Assembly (NCBI GenBank): GCA_045604545.1
Contig: JAZUOG010000035.1
Coordinates: 43,833 to 107,832 of the forward strand
Source of the DNA: RGIG1959 sp045604545
Lineage (GTDB): Bacteria > Bacillota > Clostridia > Oscillospirales > Acutalibacteraceae
DNA: 64,000 nt
Direction: 5' to 3'
In this document: positions 37,563 through 45,524 of the stretch, in pieces
Position numbering within the stretch: position 1 is the stretch's first letter
Layout: each line of letters begins with the position of its first letter
The notes under the pieces: generated by a model
What the model was told of the DNA's origin: nothing
What the model saw: the letters and a program-made list of their open reading frames with translations, nothing else
Database searches by the model: none
Translations under genes and position numbers: made by a program

Positions 37563-39995
37563 ATGAAAAAGACCGTTATCAGCCTGTTGCTGTGCGTGTG
37601 TTTGCTCGCAACAGCCATCACCCCCGCTTTTGCGGAGATGATCCCGACGGAGCCCGCCAATTCCGTACTTCGCGAGGAAATTGCCTGCGATGCGCCGCTG
37701 CCCTTTACGGCGTATTACGCCACCTCCGACGGTGCTGTGTTGTCGGATCTTGTCGCCTTTGACGCCGATGTCAACACCGCACTGACGATGTACAACGGCG
37801 GCATTACCACCGAATCCGACACCGGTCTCCCCTGCCAGATCTTCAAGGTGGACACCACAGGCGTGACCTCGGATGCCGTGGTGCTGACACTTGCCGCTTC
37901 CACCGTCAAAAACGAACGCATGGCTCTCAAAGCGTTCAACGTCACCACCAAAGCATGGGACACCCTTGATACCGCTGTTACCGAGGGACGTCTCGGTGCC
38001 AAAATCGCCATTGCCGATTATGCCGACGAAAACGGCGTGATTGAAGCGATGCTCACCCCCGATTATGTTGCCAACGGCAGTAACACTATGATCTGGAGCA
38101 CCGACCAACAGCACTACACGAAGCACGACGACCTCAACTATATCTACTCGGACATTCACGAGTACATGGTGGAGGAATACCAAAAGAGCAACATCGCCTA
38201 TGTTGTCAATACCGGCGACATCGTCGATGATATGCCGTATATGGTGGATTGCCCCAAGCAATGGCAGGTTGCCGACAAGGCCTTTGCCATTCTTGATGAA
38301 GCGGGTGTTCCCTACGGCATCGAAACCGGCAACCACGATGTCGGCGACTATCCCGTCAACTGCTACGACTTCTATCTGATGTATTTCGCCGAGGAGCGTT
38401 ACGCCGACAAACCGTGGTTCGGAGGCACCATGAACGACAATATGTGCCACTATGATCTCGTGACCGTCGGCAACATCGACTTTTTGATGCTGTATCTCGG
38501 CTACGGTCTTGAAGGTGACGCCGATGTCATTGACTGGGCAAACGAAGTGATTGCGATGTACCCCCACCGCAGTGTGGTCGTGTGCACCCACCAGAATCTC
38601 CGTCCCAACACGATGAAACGCGGCGGCCGCGGCGATGATATCTATCGCTATATTGTTGAACCCAACGACAACGTGGTGATGGTGCTCAGCGGTCACTATG
38701 ACGGTGCCGCTTACACGACCACCACCCTTGACGACGGACGCATTATTCAGGAAGTGATCGCGGACTACCAGTTTGTACAAGCGGAAGCGCCCGAATACTA
38801 TGAGGGTCACGAAGATCCGCTCCATCACATCGGCGATACGCCCCACTGCAACGGTGAAGGCTATATCCGCGAGGTGACCTTCAACGGTGATACCGTGACC
38901 ATGTATGCCAAGTCGCCTGTCACCGGCGGCGAGACACCGTTCGGTCTGCGCGATGACATCACCCTCAAGCTCACCCACCCCGAGACCGACCGTCAGGTGA
39001 CCTCTTACCAGTTTGCCGCGATCGTTCCCAATCCCAACAAGGGCGCTGACTCCCTTGAGAAGTTCACACTGGACGACGGCTCCAAAGCATTCGCTTATAC
39101 CGCCGACGGCAAGTCGGACAAAACGCTTTCCGTTTCCGACAACAAAGGCGGTCTTCAGGCACTGGTCAACACCGCCAAGAACATCGATCTGACGGTGTAT
39201 ACCGCCGACAGCGTCAATGCCTTCAACGCGGCACTTACCGCCGCCCAGACCGTTCTTACCGATGCGAACGGCGATTTCGCGGGAGCCTATCGCGCGCTCG
39301 CCGACGCGACCGGTGATCTTGTCAAATCCAAGGAGAGCATCTCGCCCGAAGGTCTGACAGTCGTCCATGAACTTGACCTGAACGACTACGCCTGGAAAAA
39401 CGCCAACGGTCCCAGCAAGGTCACTTCTCCCTATTCCGAAACCACCTTCACCTCCAACGATAACGGCGGCTTCACCGCCATCGCGGCAAGCGGCGAGGGC
39501 TGGCCGCAGATCCAGTATATCGCGCCCATCACCTTCACTCCCAAAGACGGCCGTGTTTACCTCCATCTGGACATCGAAGCGGGTAGCACATGGTCCTTCT
39601 ACCCCCGTATCATTCAAGACGGTCAGCAGTTCACCGGTCGTCTCAACTATGTCATCGAAGGGTCGTATGACAAGCTGTTCGATGCCGGCAGCGGCAACTA
39701 CAAGGGTGTGTTTGAAATCACACAGGGTCTTGCCGATCTCGGTGTTGATCTCACCAAGGAAATGACGCTGTCCATCGACGTCAATGTCGTTCCCGGTCCC
39801 GTGACCATCAACAAGATGGCGGTGCTGACGGGCGAACCGAAGCCTCCCGTTGCCGAAGTCGTCGTGGATCCCGATGCCGATGAAAAGGGCGGCATGGATA
39901 TGACGACGATCATCCTCATCGTTGTCGGTGCGGTCGTGATCGTCGGACTGGTGCTGTTTGCGATCCTTTACAAACCGAAGAAAAAAGCCCCATAA
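37563..39995 (+). CDS. Surface-anchored metallophosphoesterase with beta-rich module and C-terminal membrane anchor
   Basis: An 810-residue exported protein. A signal peptide (1-21, ending AFA) is followed by an unassigned beta-rich region, a calcineurin-like metallophosphoesterase domain at about 175-440 (STDQQH, NTGDIVDD, ETGNHDVGDY, VCTHQN and LSGHYDG supply the metal ligands), a helical FIVAR-like stretch at about 535-595, the module at 606-757 that also occurs in the nearby dockerin proteins (EGWPQ, FDAGSGNYKGVF), and a C-terminal helix with a KPKKK tail that anchors it in the membrane. It has no dockerin. It probably hydrolyses extracellular phosphoesters; substrate unknown. ATG at 37563 follows AGGAGAGG. 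Confidence 0.85.
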   Translation: MKKTVISLLLCVCLLATAITPAFAEMIPTEPANSVLREEIACDAPLPFTAYYATSDGAVLSDLVAFDADVNTALTMYNGGITTESDTGLPCQIFKVDTTGVTSDAVVLTLAASTVKNERMALKAFNVTTKAWDTLDTAVTEGRLGAKIAIADYADENGVIEAMLTPDYVANGSNTMIWSTDQQHYTKHDDLNYIYSDIHEYMVEEYQKSNIAYVVNTGDIVDDMPYMVDCPKQWQVADKAFAILDEAGVPYGIETGNHDVGDYPVNCYDFYLMYFAEERYADKPWFGGTMNDNMCHYDLVTVGNIDFLMLYLGYGLEGDADVIDWANEVIAMYPHRSVVVCTHQNLRPNTMKRGGRGDDIYRYIVEPNDNVVMVLSGHYDGAAYTTTTLDDGRIIQEVIADYQFVQAEAPEYYEGHEDPLHHIGDTPHCNGEGYIREVTFNGDTVTMYAKSPVTGGETPFGLRDDITLKLTHPETDRQVTSYQFAAIVPNPNKGADSLEKFTLDDGSKAFAYTADGKSDKTLSVSDNKGGLQALVNTAKNIDLTVYTADSVNAFNAALTAAQTVLTDANGDFAGAYRALADATGDLVKSKESISPEGLTVVHELDLNDYAWKNANGPSKVTSPYSETTFTSNDNGGFTAIAASGEGWPQIQYIAPITFTPKDGRVYLHLDIEAGSTWSFYPRIIQDGQQFTGRLNYVIEGSYDKLFDAGSGNYKGVFEITQGLADLGVDLTKEMTLSIDVNVVPGPVTINKMAVLTGEPKPPVAEVVVDPDADEKGGMDMTTIILIVVGAVVIVGLVLFAILYKPKKKAP

Positions 39996-40001
39996 ACCAT
40001 C

Positions 40002-40041
40002 AAAGGCACTGCCGCGAATGACGCGACAGTGCCTTTTCTTT
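40002..40041. terminator. Bidirectional terminator between metallophosphoesterase gene and spoIIR
   Basis: AAAGGCACTG (40002-40011) pairs with CAGTGCCTTT (40027-40036), extended by an inner CGCG/CGCG pairing, with TTTTCTTTT after it on the plus strand and an A/T-rich flank on the other side. It separates two converging genes. Confidence 0.85.
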
Positions 40042-40644
40042 TCAGGAAAACCAATCCCCGATATCATACATCCATTCTACGAGCTTAAAACGCACCGCAA
40101 AGCGCTTTGGCTGTGTGACGATGTCCCATTGTTCCTTCGTCAGAACAGTGTCCGGATCGTCCTCACACGCGCCGGAAAGGCACATCGGCGGAAACACGAC
40201 ACACCACCAGTTTTTCCCCTTCCCTTCACCGATCACCACCCGCAAAGCATCATAGTATCCCGCAGGCATCGTGACGGATTCATATTGTCTTGTGGTGAAA
40301 TAGGTCTCGCACAGCGATACAGCGACCGCATCGTCACAGCCGTTCTCCCGCAAACAGTTTTCGGCGATCTGTTTGATTTGCGGCAACACCGTTTCCAGGC
40401 GCTCTTTGGCAAGAGCGGTGCTCTCCACACCGTCAAGCAATCCGTCGGTTTCGGCGATGATCGCATCGCGCACCTTCAGTTTGAGTGTTTGATCCTCCTC
40501 ACTGTCGGAGGCGGCAAGCACATGAAGGCGCAATACCCGTTCGGAGATATCCTCGCACGCCTCACCGAAGCCGCACAGTGACAATACGAGGCACGCACAC
40601 AATCCCATTGTCAATGCCAACATCCATCGTGTCATCTGTTTCAT
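40042..40644 (-). CDS. spoIIR: Stage II sporulation protein R
   Basis: A 200-residue exported signalling protein, made in the forespore, that triggers SpoIIGA to process pro-sigma-E in the mother cell. An N-terminal hydrophobic signal (about 7-25) is followed by VLRLHVLAASDSEEDQTLKL and VRDAI, and the C-terminal GKGKNWWCVVFPPMC motif is diagnostic. GGAGG precedes the ATG at 40644. A sigma-F-like promoter lies upstream (40683-40710), consistent with known forespore expression. Confidence 0.94.
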   Translation of the reverse strand: MKQMTRWMLALTMGLCACLVLSLCGFGEACEDISERVLRLHVLAASDSEEDQTLKLKVRDAIIAETDGLLDGVESTALAKERLETVLPQIKQIAENCLRENGCDDAVAVSLCETYFTTRQYESVTMPAGYYDALRVVIGEGKGKNWWCVVFPPMCLSGACEDDPDTVLTKEQWDIVTQPKRFAVRFKLVEWMYDIGDWFS

Positions 40645-40682
40645 GATGTATTCCTCCCTATGTCGGTTATGTTGTCACAGAG

Positions 40683-40710
40683 AGTATGGGCGAAACAGAC
40701 ATCTTTATAC
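40683..40710 (-). promoter_or_regulatory. Candidate sigma-F promoter of spoIIR
   Basis: On the minus strand GTATA (40710-40706), a 14-base spacer and GCCCATACT (40691-40683), close to the forespore consensus GYATA / GGNNANANT (the second G is C). It is 39 bases before the spoIIR start codon, the expected distance. Confidence 0.5.
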
Positions 40711-40751
40711 AAAAAGGCTTCGCTAAGGACAACTCTTTGGCCGCTGTTTTT

Positions 40752-41516
40752 TTATTTCTTCTTCGGAATGTACAGTGCCGTGATGGTCAGCAATAGGGAG
40801 ATGCCTATATAAAGAAGCAGGTAGTGCAGAAAATGCGTCCACCACGAATCAATGACCGTGTTCGTCACTAACGGCCATATATAGCCCCCGATCAGCGCCA
40901 CCCAACCTGCCGCGATCGCCACGCTGCGTTTCGTTGTCACCCGCATGGCGGTGGTGCAAAGCCGTTTTCGCGCCACGACCGCCATCGCCGCATAAAACGC
41001 CAATCGGAAAACACTCGCAACAACGGCATGCTCCATCCGTACAAGAAACGGTGTCAACAGTATCAGCGGTGAAGCGGCGACCCACACACACCAATACCAC
41101 GCGCCGCGCCGAAGAAGCAGGCACAGCAAGCTGCAGATAAACACCGCGACCACCGCAAAAAGTGCGAGCCGTTCATCGTCGCTGTCGGCGACCACCGCAA
41201 GCAACGCACCGGAGATCACCGATGCCGCTAACAGAATGTACCCGATAATGCGCTGATGCATCGACGGCAGTGCATCTGCTTTTGTGGGTTCTGTCATCGG
41301 TGCGGACGGAAACGCGGATGCCGTACGGCACGCCAGTTCATCGAGCGATACATCAAACATATCGGCGACCTTTATCAGCTTGTCAAGATCGGGAACTGCC
41401 GCATCGGTCTCCCATTTGGATACCGATTGCCGCGACACCTCCAGTTTCACAGCAAGCTCCTCCTGCGACAATCCTGCCGCTGTTCTCAGCTCCAGTATTC
41501 GTTTTCCAATCGTCAT
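40752..41516 (-). CDS. XRE-family transcriptional regulator with C-terminal membrane domain
   Basis: A 254-residue protein with an N-terminal helix-turn-helix (about 1-60, GLSQEELAVKLEVSRQSVSK and WETDAAVPDLDKLIKVAD), a linker, and six hydrophobic helices in the C-terminal 150 residues, a membrane-tethered regulator type common in Clostridia. The signal it senses is not known. The ATG at 41516 has AGGAG eight bases upstream; an in-frame start at 41645 has no RBS. A TATAAT box (41556-41551 on the minus strand) lies upstream without a good -35 box. The 41517-41812 gap otherwise shows no gene. Confidence 0.85.
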   Translation of the reverse strand: MTIGKRILELRTAAGLSQEELAVKLEVSRQSVSKWETDAAVPDLDKLIKVADMFDVSLDELACRTASAFPSAPMTEPTKADALPSMHQRIIGYILLAASVISGALLAVVADSDDERLALFAVVAVFICSLLCLLLRRGAWYWCVWVAASPLILLTPFLVRMEHAVVASVFRLAFYAAMAVVARKRLCTTAMRVTTKRSVAIAAGWVALIGGYIWPLVTNTVIDSWWTHFLHYLLLYIGISLLLTITALYIPKKK

Positions 41517-41741
41517 ACCTCTCACTCCTTCAATCGGAATTGCTGTCTGTATTATACGCGATTTTGCGGCAAATTTCCACCAACTTTGCTTGGAAATCGC
41601 GCAACCAAGGGTTGCACACGACCGTTTTCTCCGTTTTGGGGGCAATTTTCGCTTTCTTCTTCTGGGTTTTCCTCTTCTTTCTCAAGTTGCCGATGTGCCT
41701 CATCGGCATAGCCTTCACAAAACCATGTTTCGGTATACAAG

Positions 41742-41775
41742 AAACAGCCGCGGAAACGTAATCCCGCGGCTGTTT
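41742..41775 (-). terminator. Hairpin downstream of the GH26-like dockerin gene
   Basis: A perfect 12-bp stem (41742-41753 with 41764-41775) with a ten-base loop, 38 bases past the stop codon. The trailing T-run on the minus strand is short (TTTCTTGT), so terminator function is probable rather than certain. Confidence 0.6.
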
Positions 41776-41812
41776 TGCCTTTTCATCACGCTCCAAAAGA
41801 AGCGTCAAATTT

Positions 41813-44398
41813 TCAGTACGATGCGAAGCCTTTCTTGAAGGCGCTTAACGTATAGGAGGAGGTGCCGTCAAGCGAGAAATAGTTCACGATATACGGGGCA
41901 TTGTTAATATAGCAATAGTCGTTTACCGAGAACCACACCGCACCCTTGATGTTCTTGCAGAAGGCGTAATAGTTCTTATTGTTCAGATAATAGAACATCG
42001 AGGTGACCCACTGCGACTGAGCATACGCGTTGCGACCGAGGGTGGTGTCGTTATAGACATCGTAGTCGTAATCGTACTCCTTTTCGCCGCCTGCACCGCA
42101 ACCGAATTCCGAGATGACCCACGGCAGGTTGCCAAAGTTCGGATTGCTCTTGTTGTAGATCTTGGTGTAGACCGATTGGAAGGATTCGGGAGACGAGCTG
42201 TTACCCGTCACATATCCCGTGATGCCGAGGATCTGCACATACTCCGAACCGGGCATATAGCAGATATCCTCGCCCCACGAACAATAGGGATAGGTTCTGT
42301 CGAAGGGATTGAATATCCAGATGCAGTTGTTGACGCCTTCTTCCTCGAAGATGCGGTACAGATGCTTCCAGGTCATGACGAAAATGTCGGGATCAAGGAG
42401 CGAGGTCATGCCGCAATAGCTTGTCCAGTCGGTGTTCATCTCATTGTTGAGACGGAACAGGATCGGTTTGCCGTAGGTCTTGATGTCCTGTGCCAGCTTG
42501 CGGAAATGATCATCGTGCACACCGCGCAGAATGTCAAACGAAGGATTGACACTGTGAAGGTCGCTGTTGTTGTTCACGGTAAATTGATAGGTGAACTGCA
42601 GAACGGGCTTGCCGTTGAAGCCGTTGCCGCCTGCATACTTATTCGCCATCTCGAGCGGGAAATGGTTGTAGGTGTCGTACCACTTCAGGTGCGTGTAGGT
42701 CGGCATGATGCCGTAATCATAGCCGACAGCATGGCTGATGCGGTCGTAGTTTTCCGCAATGAGGCTGTCCTGACTTGCGTAGGTATTGTCCTTTGACGAC
42801 ACCATGCTGTGGGTGAAGAAGCCGAAATCCGTCTGCGACTGAGAGCACAGCTGATTGTAATAGTCCTTTGTTTCCTGACTCCAGCTTTCGGGAATGATCT
42901 TGTCAAACTGTCCCTGCCAGCTGACAGCCTTGCCGTAAACGGAAATCGGCGTGAAGGATTTTACAATCGCGTCAAACAGCTGTGTTGTCGGAACCGCCGA
43001 TTTGTACACCATCAGATAGAAGGTGTTGTAATCATAGAACTTGCGAATGACGGCGATGCTGTAATAGGGCATCTCAAGATCCGCACCCATTTCCTCGATC
43101 ATGAAATCGTAGGTATAGACCGTGTGTCCGCTCACGGTCGTTTCAGAGATCGTTTCCCCGCGCATGACGGAAATATTGTTGGCTTCAAGGAAGCGTTCGC
43201 TGACGAGGTAGGTTCTGATCCACTCGTTGAAATAGGTATTCCAGCCTGCCTCGGTATCGGCGTAGGTGCTTTCCTCTTCTTTGGAAATGGTGAGAACGGC
43301 AGTATCGGTCTTATACCGCGTGCGAAGTTCCGACAGACGGTAATCGGGTTCAAAGCCCAGCGGCAGATCGATCATATAGCCGTCGGCATATTCCACCGCA
43401 CGTTGTTTGAGATTGGACTGATAAATCTTCTTGTTGTCGCCGTAATAATTATAAGAGGAGGTATTGGTGAGAGTACCGTTCTGGTAGAATTTGATTGCCG
43501 TCAGGTCGGGGAAGCCGCCAAGCTCGCTCGACTCCATCAGGCGCGAACGGACAGCAGCGTAGGCATCGGAAGAATCGGGGAAGGTAAGAGCCCCCTTGTC
43601 ATAGCCCGTAACGGTCAGTTTGCGGATCGTGACAGAAGAGTCGGACGCGCCGACAACGTACAGCTTGATGCCGCTGATCCGGATCAGATCGCCGTCATAC
43701 GCCGCCGCTCCGAAAGATACATTCGACAGCGATACCGAACCTTGATAATTACCTTTCAGGATATCTCCGGATCCGGAGTCGATATTATCGGAAATCAGCG
43801 AATTAAGTTTGAACTCCATAGAGGAGTTTTCTCCAACCTCGGGAACCGCACCTCCGAGATACAGATTGATACTGGCTGAAGCGGAGTTGATGGTGATATC
43901 GTATTCGATCACCGCTGATTTGGGAACCAAAATCTTCCTCTCGTACACATACGATGTGTGTGGCCAACTGCCGCCGATGTTGGTAAACCGATAACCGCCA
44001 TCGGAAAGCGCTGTTTGGGTAACAGCAACATCTGCATTAGAGATAGTTTCGGTGGGATTATACCATTCCTCAGCCGCCGGTGCAAGCAGATCGATGATCT
44101 CCACATCATCGGGGACCGGTTCGGTTTGCGTACCGTTAACAATATACTCCAGAATGATACGCACATCGGCAGTGGTAATGTCGCCGCTGCCGTTCATATC
44201 CGCCAGTGCTTTTTCGGCACTTGTAAATGCCGTATCGGCAACAATGCCGAGCAACACATAGCGCACATCGGCCGTATTGATCACGCCGTCACGGTTGACA
44301 TCCCCCATGTTATAAGCAGATGCATAGGAGAAATTCCCCACGGACATCATGCCAATCAGCATCATGAACGACATGACAATTGAAAGGCATTTTTTCAT
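41813..44398 (-). CDS. Secreted GH26-like glycoside hydrolase with N-terminal dockerin
   Basis: An 861-residue exported enzyme. A signal peptide (1-27) is directly followed by a dockerin (about 30-90, loops DVNRDGVINTAD and DMNGSGDITTAD), then the shared beta-rich module at 120-267 (GGSWPH, IDSGSGDI), an unassigned region at about 275-495, and a C-terminal TIM-barrel-like domain at about 515-861. The latter has RLNNEMNTDW, with the likely acid/base Glu, and WVISEFGCG, with the likely nucleophile Glu, as in GH26 beta-mannanases and related clan A enzymes. Plant beta-mannan is a guess. The ATG at 44398 follows GAGGGA. Promoter at 44436-44464. Confidence 0.8.
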   Translation of the reverse strand: MKKCLSIVMSFMMLIGMMSVGNFSYASAYNMGDVNRDGVINTADVRYVLLGIVADTAFTSAEKALADMNGSGDITTADVRIILEYIVNGTQTEPVPDDVEIIDLLAPAAEEWYNPTETISNADVAVTQTALSDGGYRFTNIGGSWPHTSYVYERKILVPKSAVIEYDITINSASASINLYLGGAVPEVGENSSMEFKLNSLISDNIDSGSGDILKGNYQGSVSLSNVSFGAAAYDGDLIRISGIKLYVVGASDSSVTIRKLTVTGYDKGALTFPDSSDAYAAVRSRLMESSELGGFPDLTAIKFYQNGTLTNTSSYNYYGDNKKIYQSNLKQRAVEYADGYMIDLPLGFEPDYRLSELRTRYKTDTAVLTISKEEESTYADTEAGWNTYFNEWIRTYLVSERFLEANNISVMRGETISETTVSGHTVYTYDFMIEEMGADLEMPYYSIAVIRKFYDYNTFYLMVYKSAVPTTQLFDAIVKSFTPISVYGKAVSWQGQFDKIIPESWSQETKDYYNQLCSQSQTDFGFFTHSMVSSKDNTYASQDSLIAENYDRISHAVGYDYGIMPTYTHLKWYDTYNHFPLEMANKYAGGNGFNGKPVLQFTYQFTVNNNSDLHSVNPSFDILRGVHDDHFRKLAQDIKTYGKPILFRLNNEMNTDWTSYCGMTSLLDPDIFVMTWKHLYRIFEEEGVNNCIWIFNPFDRTYPYCSWGEDICYMPGSEYVQILGITGYVTGNSSSPESFQSVYTKIYNKSNPNFGNLPWVISEFGCGAGGEKEYDYDYDVYNDTTLGRNAYAQSQWVTSMFYYLNNKNYYAFCKNIKGAVWFSVNDYCYINNAPYIVNYFSLDGTSSYTLSAFKKGFASY

Positions 44399-44435
44399 AT
44401 CAATCCCTCGCTTCGGGTTAAAATTCATCGGTTAT

Positions 44436-44464
44436 AGTTTACTTCATTTTCACCAAAAAGTCAA
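44436..44464 (-). promoter_or_regulatory. Sigma-A promoter of the GH26-like dockerin gene
   Basis: On the minus strand TTGACT (44464-44459), a 17-base spacer and TAAACT (44441-44436), 38 bases before the start codon. Confidence 0.6.
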
Positions 44465-44500
44465 CGAACAACAAGGAATTACTGATAAAATCACACAAAA

Positions 44501-44529
44501 GAAAACGCTGACGTATCGTCAGCGTTTTC
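44501..44529 (-). terminator. Intrinsic terminator of the pfl operon
   Basis: GAAAACGCTGAC (44501-44512) pairs with GTCAGCGTTTTC (44518-44529). It overlaps the pflA stop codon and is followed on the minus strand by TTTTCTTTTG. Confidence 0.88.
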
Positions 44530-45265
44530 GAATTTCTCGGATTCCCGTGAGGATATGCTGTTTGGCAATCTGAGCTGCTTCTTTTGACAAGGGAGCAAGC
44601 CCCTCAAGAGGATATGCCATATTCAATTCGCGGTATTTGGCAACACCGAGTGTGTGATACGGTAACACGTCGAGCGCCTTGACGCACGACAGTCCGCCGA
44701 TAAATCGGCCAAGCTCTCTGAGCGCCTGTGGATCATCGGTGTAGCCCTCCACGACCGTGTGGCGGATCCATGTGGTGATGCCGCGACGATCGAGATGCTC
44801 CGCAAAGCGAAGAACGCGGTCGTTGTCCATGCCCGTCAGACGGCGATGCGCATCAGGATCAATATGCTTGATGTCGAGCATCACGAGATCGGTCACCGCA
44901 AGTAATGTGTCAATTGCCGCCGTATACGCCTCATCATCGGGACGATAACACGCCGCAGAGGTATCCAGACAGGTATGAATACCTTCCGCTTTGGCAAGCG
45001 TGAACAGCTCGGTGAGAAAGTCCAGCTGTAAAAGCGGTTCTCCCCCTGTCACGGTGATGCCGCCTGCCGAATAGAACGCGCGGTTTTTGCGGTATAATTC
45101 AAGAATTTCCGACGCTTCCGTCGGTGTTCCTTTTCGCGGCTCCCATGTATCGGGATTGTGACAATAGAGACACCGCATGGGACAGCCTTGCAAAAATACC
45201 ACAAGGCGAATACCGGGACCGTCGAGTGTCCCAAAGCTCTCCACCGAATGGACATATCCTTTCAT
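44519..45265 (-). CDS. pflA: Pyruvate formate-lyase activating enzyme
   Basis: A 248-residue radical SAM enzyme that installs the glycyl radical on pyruvate formate-lyase. The FLQGCPMRCLYCHNPDTW segment holds the CxxxCxxC iron-sulfur motif, GGITVTGGEPLLQ and MLDIKHIDP complete the family pattern. It lies four bases downstream of the glycyl-radical subunit gene, in the same operon as its target. AGGAT is a modest RBS; translational coupling is likely. The terminator at 44501-44529 overlaps the stop codon. Confidence 0.95.
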   Translation of the reverse strand: MKGYVHSVESFGTLDGPGIRLVVFLQGCPMRCLYCHNPDTWEPRKGTPTEASEILELYRKNRAFYSAGGITVTGGEPLLQLDFLTELFTLAKAEGIHTCLDTSAACYRPDDEAYTAAIDTLLAVTDLVMLDIKHIDPDAHRRLTGMDNDRVLRFAEHLDRRGITTWIRHTVVEGYTDDPQALRELGRFIGGLSCVKALDVLPYHTLGVAKYRELNMAYPLEGLAPLSKEAAQIAKQHILTGIREIRKR

Positions 45266-45269
45266 GCTA

Positions 45270-45512
45270 TCAGATCCTATCGTGGAACGTGCGGGAGATT
45301 ACTTCGTCCTGCTGTTCCTTGGTAAGTTTCACGAAATTCACGGCATAGCCGCTCACACGCACCGTCAGCTGCGGATAGCGCTCAGGGTGAGCCTGTGCAT
45401 CGAGCAGTGTTTCTTTGGTGAATACATTGACATTCAGGTGGTGTCCGCCCTTTTCAACGTAACCGTCGAGAAGCGAGACAAGGTTGTCGATTTGAGATTG
45501 TGTTGCAGACAT
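45270..45512 (-). CDS. Free-standing glycyl-radical subunit of pyruvate formate-lyase
   Basis: An 80-residue protein corresponding to the C-terminal glycyl-radical domain of PflB. HHLNVNVFTKETLLDAQ, YPQLTVRVSGYAVNF and LTKEQQDEVISRTFHD match that domain; Gly55 in RVSGYAV is the radical site. It resembles the GrcA/YfiD-type autonomous radical cofactor, but here it follows a large subunit that lacks the domain. Its own AGGAGG ribosome binding site lies seven bases before the ATG, in the 12-base gap after the large-subunit stop, so it looks like a real separate gene rather than a frameshift product. Confidence 0.88.
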   Translation of the reverse strand: MSATQSQIDNLVSLLDGYVEKGGHHLNVNVFTKETLLDAQAHPERYPQLTVRVSGYAVNFVKLTKEQQDEVISRTFHDRI

Positions 45513-45524
45513 TGCGGTTCCTCC

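Noticed and set aside
37530..40067. An 845-codon minus-strand open frame opposite the metallophosphoesterase
   Set aside because: Antisense to a well-supported gene; long complementary frames are frequent here because of the codon bias, and the product shows no family pattern.
41597..41615. Small GCAACC/GGTTGC hairpin in the gap upstream of the XRE regulator as an RNA gene or riboswitch
   Set aside because: A six-base stem alone, with no wider conserved architecture that I can recognise.
45513..45524. Pyruvate formate-lyase split explained as a simple frameshift pseudogene
   Set aside because: The large-subunit tail and the small-subunit start are not continuous PflB sequence in another frame, and a perfect RBS lies in the gap.
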